Below are positions 8,926 through 15,769 of a stretch of 64,000 nucleotides of DNA, one piece after another. A program made the translations under genes and the position numbers. The notes beneath the pieces are model-generated. The model searched no databases, was not told where the DNA came from, and saw nothing but the letters and a program-made list of their open reading frames with translations. This stretch comes from Pseudomonadota bacterium (GTDB taxonomy: Bacteria; Pseudomonadota; Alphaproteobacteria; Acetobacterales; Acetobacteraceae): assembly GCA_021798915.1 (NCBI GenBank), contig JAJZBM010000005.1, positions 82,859 to 146,858 of the forward strand, given 5' to 3'. Position 1 is the first letter of the stretch. The number at the start of each line of letters is the position of its first letter.

Positions 8926-9720
8926 ATGAGCCGCTGGCTTTCTCCCGTTGCGCTGCTGCTTGCCCTGCCGCTTCTCGCCGCGCTCCTCGCCGCCTGCGCC
9001 CCGCGCCCGCCGGCCGACGACAAGGAGGCGCTCGCCGATTACCGGCAGACCAACGACCCGCTGGAGCCGACCAACCGGTTTTTCTACAAGGTCAACGACC
9101 AGCTCGACGCGGTGACGCTGAAGCCGGCGGCGGAGGCCTATCGCTATGTCCTCCCCGATGGGGCGCGCGAGAGTGTCCACAACATGCTCGTCAACCTCAA
9201 CGACCCGACGGTGTTCTTCAACGACGTCGTCGAGGCCGAGCCCCGGCGCGCCGGCGATACCTTGATGCGTTTCCTGATCAATTCGACGCTGGGGATTGGC
9301 GGATTTTTCGATGTCGCCAAGCACTGGGGCTATCCCAATCACGATGCCGATTTCGGCATGACCCTCGGGCTTTACGGCGTGCCGCCGGGGCCGTATCTGT
9401 TCATCCCGATTCTCGGCCCGTCCAACCCGCGCGATCTCGCCGGGTTCGGCGTCGATATCGCGGATTGGCCGTTCACCTGGATGGTCAACGGCACCACGGT
9501 CTACGCCCTGGAATGGGCCTATTACGGCCTCAACGCCGTCGATGTGCGCTCGCGCGTGCTGGATTCGCTCGATCAGGTGCAGAAAACCGCGCTCGACCCC
9601 TACGCCACCATCAGGAGCCTCTATCGCCAGCGTCGTGAAAGCCAGATCGAGGCGATCCGTAACGATCATCGCGCCACCGTGCCGGCCTGGTTCCCGGCGC
9701 CGGCGACGCAAGCCGAATAA
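8926..9720 (+). CDS. mlaA: MlaA (VacJ) outer-membrane lipoprotein
   Basis: Lipoprotein of 264 residues that forms the outer-membrane ring removing misplaced phospholipids from the outer leaflet. The signal peptide ends in a lipobox (LLAACAP, Cys near residue 24). The MlaA signature follows: NDPLEPTNRFFYKVNDQLD, RESVHNMLVNLNDPTVFFNDV, FLINSTLGIGGFFDVA and the amphipathic GLYGVPPGPYLFIPILGPSNPRD. AAGGA precedes the ATG at 8926. It is followed 48 bp later by mlaC, as a two-gene unit without the MlaFEDB importer genes. Confidence 0.92.
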   Translation: MSRWLSPVALLLALPLLAALLAACAPRPPADDKEALADYRQTNDPLEPTNRFFYKVNDQLDAVTLKPAAEAYRYVLPDGARESVHNMLVNLNDPTVFFNDVVEAEPRRAGDTLMRFLINSTLGIGGFFDVAKHWGYPNHDADFGMTLGLYGVPPGPYLFIPILGPSNPRDLAGFGVDIADWPFTWMVNGTTVYALEWAYYGLNAVDVRSRVLDSLDQVQKTALDPYATIRSLYRQRRESQIEAIRNDHRATVPAWFPAPATQAE

Positions 9721-9768
9721 TCGGACGCTTGCCGCGCGGCGGCGCCGGTTTTTTCGAGGAAGAGAGAT

Positions 9769-10374
9769 ATGATATTGAAAAGACGTCAGATTTTTCCCAT
9801 CATCGGGTTCGCGCCGGCGCTGCTGTGGCGGCAGCGGGCGCAGGCCGCCGATCCTGCCGGCTTCGTGCGCCAGGTGGGGGATCAGCTCATCGGCGTCATC
9901 AACGGCCCTGGCGCGATGGCCGACAAACGCGCCCAGATCCGCCAGATCATCGACCGTTTCGTCGATGTCGACGGTATCGGTCGCTTCTGCCTCGGCCGTT
10001 TCTGGCGCCTCGCGACGCCGCAGCAGCGGCAGGATTATCTCGCCTTGTTCCATCAGGTTCTGGTGACCAGCATTTCGGGCCATCTCGGCGAATACAAAGG
10101 GGTGCGCTACACGCTGGGGCGTGTCTCTCCGCATGATGATACGGTCTGGGTCGACACCACGATCTTCCGCCCCAACAACCCGCAGGCGGACGTGCAATGG
10201 GTGATCGCGAGCGTCGATGGCGGCCAGAAGATCGAGGATCTGGTGGTCGAAGGCACCAGCCTCCGCCTCACCCAGCGCAGCGATTACGCGGGCTTCCTCC
10301 AGCATAACGGTGACAACGTCCAGGCGCTGATCGATGCCATGCGGCGCACCCTGACGAAGGCGTCCGAAGGTTAG
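9769..10374 (+). CDS. mlaC: MlaC/Ttg2D-family periplasmic phospholipid carrier
   Basis: A 201-residue periplasmic protein of the MlaC (Tol_Tol_Ttg2, PF05494) family that ferries phospholipid between MlaA and the inner-membrane MlaFEDB complex. The start has GAGGAAGAGAG in front of ATG 9769. The export signal carries a twin-arginine-like motif (KRRQIFPIIGF) and ends near AQAADP. Family hallmarks: a helical N-terminal half (QIRQIIDRFVDVDGIGRFCLGRFWR) and the C-terminal sheet with WVIASVDGGQKIEDLVVEG. The related hopanoid-associated HpnM protein belongs to the same family and cannot be excluded. Confidence 0.85.
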   Translation: MILKRRQIFPIIGFAPALLWRQRAQAADPAGFVRQVGDQLIGVINGPGAMADKRAQIRQIIDRFVDVDGIGRFCLGRFWRLATPQQRQDYLALFHQVLVTSISGHLGEYKGVRYTLGRVSPHDDTVWVDTTIFRPNNPQADVQWVIASVDGGQKIEDLVVEGTSLRLTQRSDYAGFLQHNGDNVQALIDAMRRTLTKASEG

Positions 10375-10390
10375 CAGCCTTCTCTGAGAA

Positions 10391-10921
10391 TCAGGCCGGC
10401 GCGCGCTCGCTCCGATAAATCAGCATCTCGTAGCCGTCGCGGGTGAACGCGCCGGTCTCGCGCATGCCGATCCCGCCGAGCACCAGGCGTGAGGCGATAT
10501 TATCGGCGCGCGCCACGGCGACGATCCGGGGGAGGCCCGCCTCCTCATGGGCGAAACGCAGCGCCGCCCCCGCCGCCTCGCGCGCCAGGCCCTGGCCGCG
10601 TGCTTCCGGCCACAGCGCGAAGCGGAGCGCCGGGCCGAGTCCGTCGGGCCGCGCCATGATCCCGGCGATGCCGACGAAGCGGCCATCCGCCCGCCGCCGC
10701 GCCGACCACATGCCCACCCCTGCGCGCGCCCAGAAAGCGATATCCTCGGCGAGTTCGGCCATCGTCTGCTGTGGCAGGCGGACGCCGCCGAGCATCACCG
10801 CGAACACCCGGGGATCGGCCTTGAGCGCGATCAGCGCCGGCAAATCCGCCCCGGAGACCGGGCGCAGCACCAGGCGGCCGGTGCCGAGTGTGAGCCGGCC
10901 GAGGATCGGGCGGTCGCTCAT
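10391..10921 (-). CDS. GNAT family N-acetyltransferase (RimJ/RimL-like)
   Basis: A 176-residue acetyl-CoA-dependent transferase. It opens with the RimJ-like strand LGTGRLVLRPVSGADLPALIAL and contains the acetyl-CoA pyrophosphate-binding motif A as LRFALWPEARGQGLAREAAGAAL, then IVAVARADNIASRLVLGGIGMRE, where the late Asn in this family contacts the cofactor. The acceptor could be a ribosomal-protein N-terminus or a small molecule; the sequence does not decide. It lies downstream of ettA on the same strand, separated by 30 bp, and convergent with mlaC. Confidence 0.75.
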   Translation of the reverse strand: MSDRPILGRLTLGTGRLVLRPVSGADLPALIALKADPRVFAVMLGGVRLPQQTMAELAEDIAFWARAGVGMWSARRRADGRFVGIAGIMARPDGLGPALRFALWPEARGQGLAREAAGAALRFAHEEAGLPRIVAVARADNIASRLVLGGIGMRETGAFTRDGYEMLIYRSERAPA

Positions 10922-10951
10922 CCGCCGCCGGGCCGCCGCCCGCCGCCGCGC

Positions 10952-12634
10952 TCAGCGGGTGAGCGGGCGGTATTTGATGCGATGCGGTTCGGTCGCCTCC
11001 GCGCCGAGGCGGGCGCGCTTGTCTTCCTCATAGGCGGCGAAATTGCCTTCGAACCATTCGACATGGCTGTCACCCTCGAAGGCGAGGATATGGGTCGCGA
11101 GCCGATCGAGGAACCAGCGATCATGGCTGATGATCACTGCGCAGCCGGGAAATTCCGCCAGCGCCTCCTCCAGCGCGCGCAGCGTATCGACGTCGAGATC
11201 GTTGGTCGGTTCATCGAGCAGGATGACATTGGCCTCGGTTTTCAACATCTTGGCGAGATGGACCCGGTTGCGCTCGCCACCCGAGAGCACGCCGACCTTC
11301 TTCTGCTGATCGGCGCCCTTGAAGTTGAACGCGCCGACATAGGCGCGTGAGGCGACCGCGCGCTTGCCGAGATAAATCACATCGGTGCCGCCGCTGATTT
11401 CCTCCCAGACCGTCTTGTTCGCGTCCAGGCTGTCGCGGCTTTGATCGACATAGCCGAGCTTGACCGTCTCGCCGACGCGCAAACTGCCGGAATCGGGCGT
11501 CTCCTGGCCGGTGATCATGCGAAACAGGGTCGTCTTGCCGGCGCCGTTGGGGCCGATCACGCCGACGATGCCGCCCGGCGGCAGCTTGAAGCTCAACCCC
11601 TCGATCAACTCTTGGTTGCCATAGCCCTTGCGGAGATTTTCCGCCTCGATCACCGTGCCGCCGAGCCGCGGGCCTGGCGGGATGACGATCTCGGCGACGT
11701 CGCCGGCGAGTTCCTGCGATTTCGCCAGCATGTCCTCATAGCGGGCGATGCGGGCGCGATTCTTGGCCTGGCGCGCGCGGGCGCTCGCGCCGATCCATTC
11801 CTCCTCGGCGGCGAGGGCCCGTTGGCGGGCGCTTTCCTCCTTCTCCTCCTGGGCGAGACGCTTGCGCTTTTGCGCCAGCCACGAGGAGTAATTGCCCTCG
11901 AAGGGATAGCCGCGGCCGCGCTCGATTTCGAGAATCCAATTGGTGACGTTGTCCAGGAAATAGCGGTCATGGGTGACGATGATCGCCGTGCCGGCATAAT
12001 CGCGGAGCGTGTGTTCGAGCCAGGCGACGCTTTCGGCGTCGAGATGGTTGGTCGGCTCGTCGAGCAGCAGGAGATCGGGTTTTTCGAGCAGGAGCCGGCA
12101 GAGGGCGACCCGGCGCTTCTCGCCGCCGGATAGCGGGCCGACGAGGGCATCCGCCGGCGGGCAGCGCAGCGCATCGAGCGCGATTTCGACCCGGCGGTCG
12201 AGATCCCAGCCCTCGCCGGCATCGATCACGCCCTGCAACTCGGCCTGCTCGGCGAGTAGCGCCTCCATGCGCGCGTCATCCATCGGCTCGGCGAAGGCAT
12301 TGGAGATGTCGTTGAAGCGGGCGAGCGCGGCCTTGAGGGCGGAAAACGCCTCCTCGACGTTTTCGCCCACCGTCTTGTCGGGATCGAGCTTCGGCTCCTG
12401 GGCGAGGTAGCCGATGCGCACGCCGTCCGCAGCCCAGGCCTCGCCACCGAACTCGGTCTCGAGCCCCGCCATGATGCGGAGGAGCGTCGATTTGCCGGCA
12501 CCGTTGACGCCGAGCACACCGATCTTCACCCCCGGCAGGAAGGAGAGGGTAATGCCTTTGAACACCTCACGCCCGCCTGGATAGGCTTTGGTGAGGTCTT
12601 TCATCACATAGACGTATTGATAACTCGCCATCAT
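10952..12634 (-). CDS. ettA: Energy-dependent translational throttle protein EttA (ABC-F)
   Basis: ABC-F ATPase of 560 residues that binds the ribosomal E site and gates the first elongation steps according to the ATP/ADP ratio. Two ABC cassettes are visible: Walker A GVNGAGKST with signature LSGGEKRRVAL, and Walker A GPNGAGKTT with signature LSGGERNRVHL; both have LLLDEPTNHLD-like Walker B motifs. The linker between them is charged (ALAAEEEWIGASARARQAKNRARIARYEDML) as expected for the P-site tRNA-interacting motif. Two adjacent ATGs (12634, 12631) are possible starts; MASYQYVYVMKDLTK is the conserved N-terminus. A tRNA gene lies 83 bp upstream on the same strand. Confidence 0.92.
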   Translation of the reverse strand: MMASYQYVYVMKDLTKAYPGGREVFKGITLSFLPGVKIGVLGVNGAGKSTLLRIMAGLETEFGGEAWAADGVRIGYLAQEPKLDPDKTVGENVEEAFSALKAALARFNDISNAFAEPMDDARMEALLAEQAELQGVIDAGEGWDLDRRVEIALDALRCPPADALVGPLSGGEKRRVALCRLLLEKPDLLLLDEPTNHLDAESVAWLEHTLRDYAGTAIIVTHDRYFLDNVTNWILEIERGRGYPFEGNYSSWLAQKRKRLAQEEKEESARQRALAAEEEWIGASARARQAKNRARIARYEDMLAKSQELAGDVAEIVIPPGPRLGGTVIEAENLRKGYGNQELIEGLSFKLPPGGIVGVIGPNGAGKTTLFRMITGQETPDSGSLRVGETVKLGYVDQSRDSLDANKTVWEEISGGTDVIYLGKRAVASRAYVGAFNFKGADQQKKVGVLSGGERNRVHLAKMLKTEANVILLDEPTNDLDVDTLRALEEALAEFPGCAVIISHDRWFLDRLATHILAFEGDSHVEWFEGNFAAYEEDKRARLGAEATEPHRIKYRPLTR

Positions 12635-12694
12635 CGGGCTCCGGCAGGGAAGGGGGGGTTTTAGGGGGCTCCGGGTGGCGGGGCAACGGCCCTG

Positions 12695-12726
12695 CCCGAT
12701 CTGCGCCCGGCCCGATCTGCGCCCGG
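12695..12726. repeat. 16-bp exact tandem duplication covering the tRNA 3' end
   Basis: CCCGATCTGCGCCCGG occurs at 12695-12710 and again directly at 12711-12726. The second copy includes the discriminator base and acceptor 3' strand of the tRNA gene. Duplicated tRNA 3' ends are what integrases or replication slippage leave; the unit is short, so either is possible. Confidence 0.8.
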
Positions 12727-12791
12727 CAGGACTTGAACCCGCAACCAAGCCGTTATGAGCGGCCCGCTCTAACCAGTTGAGCTACAGGCGC
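12718..12791 (-). tRNA. tRNA with CAU anticodon, probably tRNA-Ile2 (lysidine type)
   Basis: On the minus strand the cloverleaf folds fully: acceptor GCGCCTG/CGGGCGC, D-stem GCTC/GAGC, anticodon stem GGCCG/CGGCT around loop CTCATAA, T-stem GCGGG/CCTGC around TTCAAGT, and discriminator A. CCA is not encoded. The anticodon is CAT. The body (GGCTTGGT, then a T-arm with TTCAAGTCC) resembles AUA-reading tRNA-Ile2 more than elongator Met, and the 1-72 pair is G-C, so it is not the usual initiator. Its identity would require lysidine modification by TilS, which is encoded at 26626-27900. Confidence 0.85.
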
Positions 12792-12903
12792 ATGAATTCG
12801 ACCATGCCGGCAAGCGGTGGGATTTGGCAAGAGGGTGCGCCGCTCCTTCGATGAGGCCGGCGGCGATTCCCACGCATGCCCCCGAGGGGATGTTCCGGCG
12901 GTC

Positions 12904-13122
12904 ATCCCCGCCGGCGGCATAAAATGGCGGGATCAGCAAAAACCCGTCATCCACCGTCTTGCGGATGAGTTCGCTGAACAGGGCACGAATTTCATCGGCT
13001 TCGTTGAACGTCAAACGGTTGAGCCTGGCGGTGATCGCCATCGCGCGCTTGACGTTTGCCAACATGGCCGCCGATTCGGGTGTCCCGCGGTAAATCACCC
13101 TGGCACGATCATCAGGCGACAT
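12904..13122 (-). pseudogene. 3'-truncated maltose/galactoside O-acetyltransferase (Maa/NodL type)
   Basis: The first 73 residues match the N-terminal Mac domain and first strands of sugar O-acetyltransferases: SPDDRARVIYRGTPESAAML, ITARLNRLTFNEADEIRALFSELI and DDGFLLIPPFYAAGGDD. Homology stops abruptly near 12904. The remaining frame is unrelated and ends inside the tRNA gene, so the left-handed beta-helix catalytic domain is missing. A full protein would be about 185 residues. It sits just downstream of the sugar ABC operon on the same strand and may once have been part of it. The 112 bp between the break and the tRNA show nothing recognisable. Confidence 0.75.
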
Positions 13123-13178
13123 TCGCTATTTTCCCTGGCCCATGGGTGGGCGTAGCTTTCCTGCCTTCATCCGCGCCC

Positions 13179-14675
13179 TCAATGGATCGCGGCATACATG
13201 ATCTTCTCCTCGGTGGCTTCCAGCGCCGAGAATTCCTCGACGATCTTGCCCTGACGGGCGACCAGGATACGGTCCGAGAGCGCCATGATTTCCGGCAGAT
13301 AGGAGGAGATCACCACGACCGCCCGGCCCTCCTCGGCGAGACGATTGATCAGTTGATGGATCTCGGCGATGGCGCCGACATCGACCCCGCGGGTGGGCTC
13401 GTCGAAAATGATCAGATCCGGCTCCTGAACGAGCGATTTCGCGATCACCACCTTCTGCTGGTTGCCACCCGAGAGTTCGACGACCTTCACATCCCGGCTG
13501 ATCGCGCGCACGTTCAATCGCTTGATCCAGGTCTCGCCGACGATCTCCGCCTCGCGCGGCGATACCCGCATCCGCCCCCGGCCGAGCCGTGCCAGCCAGC
13601 CGACATAGATATTTCGTGCGATCGACATCGTCTCGAAAAACCCCTCGACCTTGCGGTCCTCGGTGACATAGACGATGCCGTCACGCATCGCCGGCGCCGG
13701 CGTGCGGTAACGCACCCGCCGGCCATGCAGCATAACCTCGCCGCCATGGAACAGGTCGCGTTTCAGAACACCCGAGACGACCTTGAACGTCTCGGTGCGC
13801 CCGGCGCCGACCAGCCCGAAAACACCCGTGATCTGGCCTGCGAAAACAGAAAGCGAAGTGTTCTTGACCATCGGCACCATACGCAAATTCTGCACCGAGA
13901 GCACCCGCCGCCCGCTCCGGCGGGTGCTCTGCTTGCGCGCGCCATAGAGCGTTTGCGACAGATCGCGCCCGACCATCGCCTGAACGATGCGTGCGCGGTC
14001 GAAGGTGCGTGTGTCATCCGTCACCACGTGCCGACCATCGCGAAGAACCGTGATACGATCGGAAATCTGCAGCGCTTCCTCGAGCGCATGCGAGATGAAA
14101 ATGACCGAAACCTCGCGCCGCTTGAGTTCGAACACCAAATCGAAGAAATATTTTTTCTCCTCCGGCGTGAGCGACGCCGTCGGTTCATCGAAGATGATGA
14201 TTTTGGCGTTGTGCAGAACCGCCCGAGCAATCTCCACCATCTGTTTCTTGGCGGCGCCGAGCAGGCTGACCGTGGTGGTCGGTGCCACATCAAAATTCAG
14301 TGACTGCAAGAATTGCTGTGCGGCGATATAGATCCCGCGTTGGCGGTTGTAGAATTTTTCTCGTCCGAGAAAGAGATTCTGCGCAACCGTCATGGTCGGC
14401 ACCAGGCTGTTCTCCTGAAACACCATCGCGATGCCGAGATGGCGCGCCTCGAGCGGCGTGCGCGGCGTGACCTCGCGGCCGGCGACCAGCATCTGGCCGG
14501 AGGTGAGGGTGACGACCCCGGCCATCACCTTGGTCAGCGTCGATTTGCCGGCCCCGTTTTCGCCGACCAGGGCATGGATCTCTGCTGGGTTCAAGGAAAA
14601 ATCGACTTCCTCGATGGCCGGGACGCCGCCATATCGCTTGGTTGCCCGCAGCAATTCGAGGATCGGCCCACTCAT
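13179..14675 (-). CDS. Sugar-type ABC transporter ATPase (MglA/RbsA family, dual cassette)
   Basis: ATPase of 498 residues with two fused ABC domains, powering a carbohydrate uptake class 2 importer. The first cassette has Walker A GENGAGKST, Q-loop VFQENSLVP and Walker B IIIFDEPTASLT, but its signature region reads SLLGAAKKQMVEIARAV, a degenerate LSGGQ. The second has a divergent P-loop GLVGAGRTE, an intact LSGGNQQKVVIAKSL signature and LIIFDEPTRGVDVGA. This asymmetry is typical of RbsA/MglA. ATG 14675 overlaps the stop of the upstream propeller gene (ATGA). It is the last complete gene of the operon. Confidence 0.9.
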   Translation of the reverse strand: MSGPILELLRATKRYGGVPAIEEVDFSLNPAEIHALVGENGAGKSTLTKVMAGVVTLTSGQMLVAGREVTPRTPLEARHLGIAMVFQENSLVPTMTVAQNLFLGREKFYNRQRGIYIAAQQFLQSLNFDVAPTTTVSLLGAAKKQMVEIARAVLHNAKIIIFDEPTASLTPEEKKYFFDLVFELKRREVSVIFISHALEEALQISDRITVLRDGRHVVTDDTRTFDRARIVQAMVGRDLSQTLYGARKQSTRRSGRRVLSVQNLRMVPMVKNTSLSVFAGQITGVFGLVGAGRTETFKVVSGVLKRDLFHGGEVMLHGRRVRYRTPAPAMRDGIVYVTEDRKVEGFFETMSIARNIYVGWLARLGRGRMRVSPREAEIVGETWIKRLNVRAISRDVKVVELSGGNQQKVVIAKSLVQEPDLIIFDEPTRGVDVGAIAEIHQLINRLAEEGRAVVVISSYLPEIMALSDRILVARQGKIVEEFSALEATEEKIMYAAIH

Positions 14676-15769
14676 GCCATGAACTCCTGTTCCAACGCGG
14701 CCACCGGCAGACATAGAATTTTTCCGCAGCCTTTGGCAAGAACGTAGAGGCTCCCCCGGCATTCGACCGCGGCAACGACGCCATGATGCGTCCCGTCGGC
14801 GCGGCTGTGCAGCGAATAGGCCGCCAGTCCGTCCGCCGCCAGCCGTATAACGAGGCCGTAAGAGCGTGGCGGGGCCCAGGGTTTCAGGATTCCCATGGTC
14901 TTGATATGGGCGCCCTGCATCGGCTCGAGAAAGGTGTGACTAGAGCCGAGCTTCGGCGCGATCCAGAAACGCGGCTCGATCTCGCGCATCATGCGCCGGC
15001 GATAGGCGGGTTCGTGCAGGACGAATTCGACGAGTTGCGTGCGCGCGATGAAGGCGGTGAGCCAGAAGCCGCCGCCGGCCGCTGGCGTCAGGCGCGAGGG
15101 ATAGACCGGCAAACTCTCAAGCAGAGTCTGGCCATCGCCGTCACCGCAGGCGATGACGCGATGCGCCCAGCTTTCGCTGATCCAGGTCGCGGTGCCGGCG
15201 GCGCAGATTCCGAACGCATAGGCCAGGCCATTGGCGATCTCGCGCGTGTCCTCCGCGTGCAGGTCGAGTTGCACGGCGCGCCCACTGTGCCCACCGGACA
15301 TCAGGTCGTGGCACCAACGCGCGCAAGGATGCTCGCGCGAGCCATCGGTCAGGAGCAGGCCGTGCCCATCAGCGCTGGGCGCGAGCGCATTGACGGCGGT
15401 GAACGGGCGGTTAGCGGCGCGGGTCCAATGTCTGCCGTCATGCGCACCGCCGACGATCCGCACCTCTCGCCCATCGACCGCAACCGCGAGCGCGCCGCCG
15501 GCAAGGCAGCAGAGCGCCGTCACCGCGCCGCCGAGCCGGGCGATCTCGGTCGGCTGATCGTGATCGAGGCGGAGCACGCTCTCGCCTGCCGCGACATAGA
15601 CATGCGACCCGTCGGTTGCGAGATCCTCCGCGTTGTCGAGCGCAAGAAGAACCGGCGCGGTTTCCAGCACCTGATTAGGTTTCAGCGGACCATCGAAGGG
15701 TGGGATGGTGCTCGCCGCTTCGCCGCGGCCGAACAGGCGATCGGTCAGGTGCCGCAGGCGGGTGATCAT
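14672..15769 (-). CDS. Stand-alone strictosidine-synthase/SMP-30-like beta-propeller protein
   Basis: A 365-residue predicted cytosolic beta-propeller without signal peptide. Repeated strands such as DNAEDLATDGSHVYVAAGESVLRLD and LTPAAGGGFWLTAF recall the strictosidine-synthase-like/SMP-30 hydrolase superfamily. It parallels the C-terminal half of the neighbouring permease fusion: YPSRLTPAAGGGFWL against YPDNINLASDGNYWL, and EPAYRRRMM against MPGFRRRMA. So it looks like a divergent paralogue of that domain. Members of the superfamily hydrolyse lactones or phosphoesters using a Ca ion, but the metal-binding residues cannot be confirmed by eye here. It overlaps both neighbours by 4 bp. Confidence 0.65.
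   Translation of the reverse strand: MITRLRHLTDRLFGRGEAASTIPPFDGPLKPNQVLETAPVLLALDNAEDLATDGSHVYVAAGESVLRLDHDQPTEIARLGGAVTALCCLAGGALAVAVDGREVRIVGGAHDGRHWTRAANRPFTAVNALAPSADGHGLLLTDGSREHPCARWCHDLMSGGHSGRAVQLDLHAEDTREIANGLAYAFGICAAGTATWISESWAHRVIACGDGDGQTLLESLPVYPSRLTPAAGGGFWLTAFIARTQLVEFVLHEPAYRRRMMREIEPRFWIAPKLGSSHTFLEPMQGAHIKTMGILKPWAPPRSYGLVIRLAADGLAAYSLHSRADGTHHGVVAAVECRGSLYVLAKGCGKILCLPVAALEQEFMA

Noticed and set aside
12769..13122. An intact 117-residue gene reading through to the tRNA
   Set aside because: Homology stops at about residue 73 and the rest overlaps the tRNA, so it is described as a truncated acetyltransferase.
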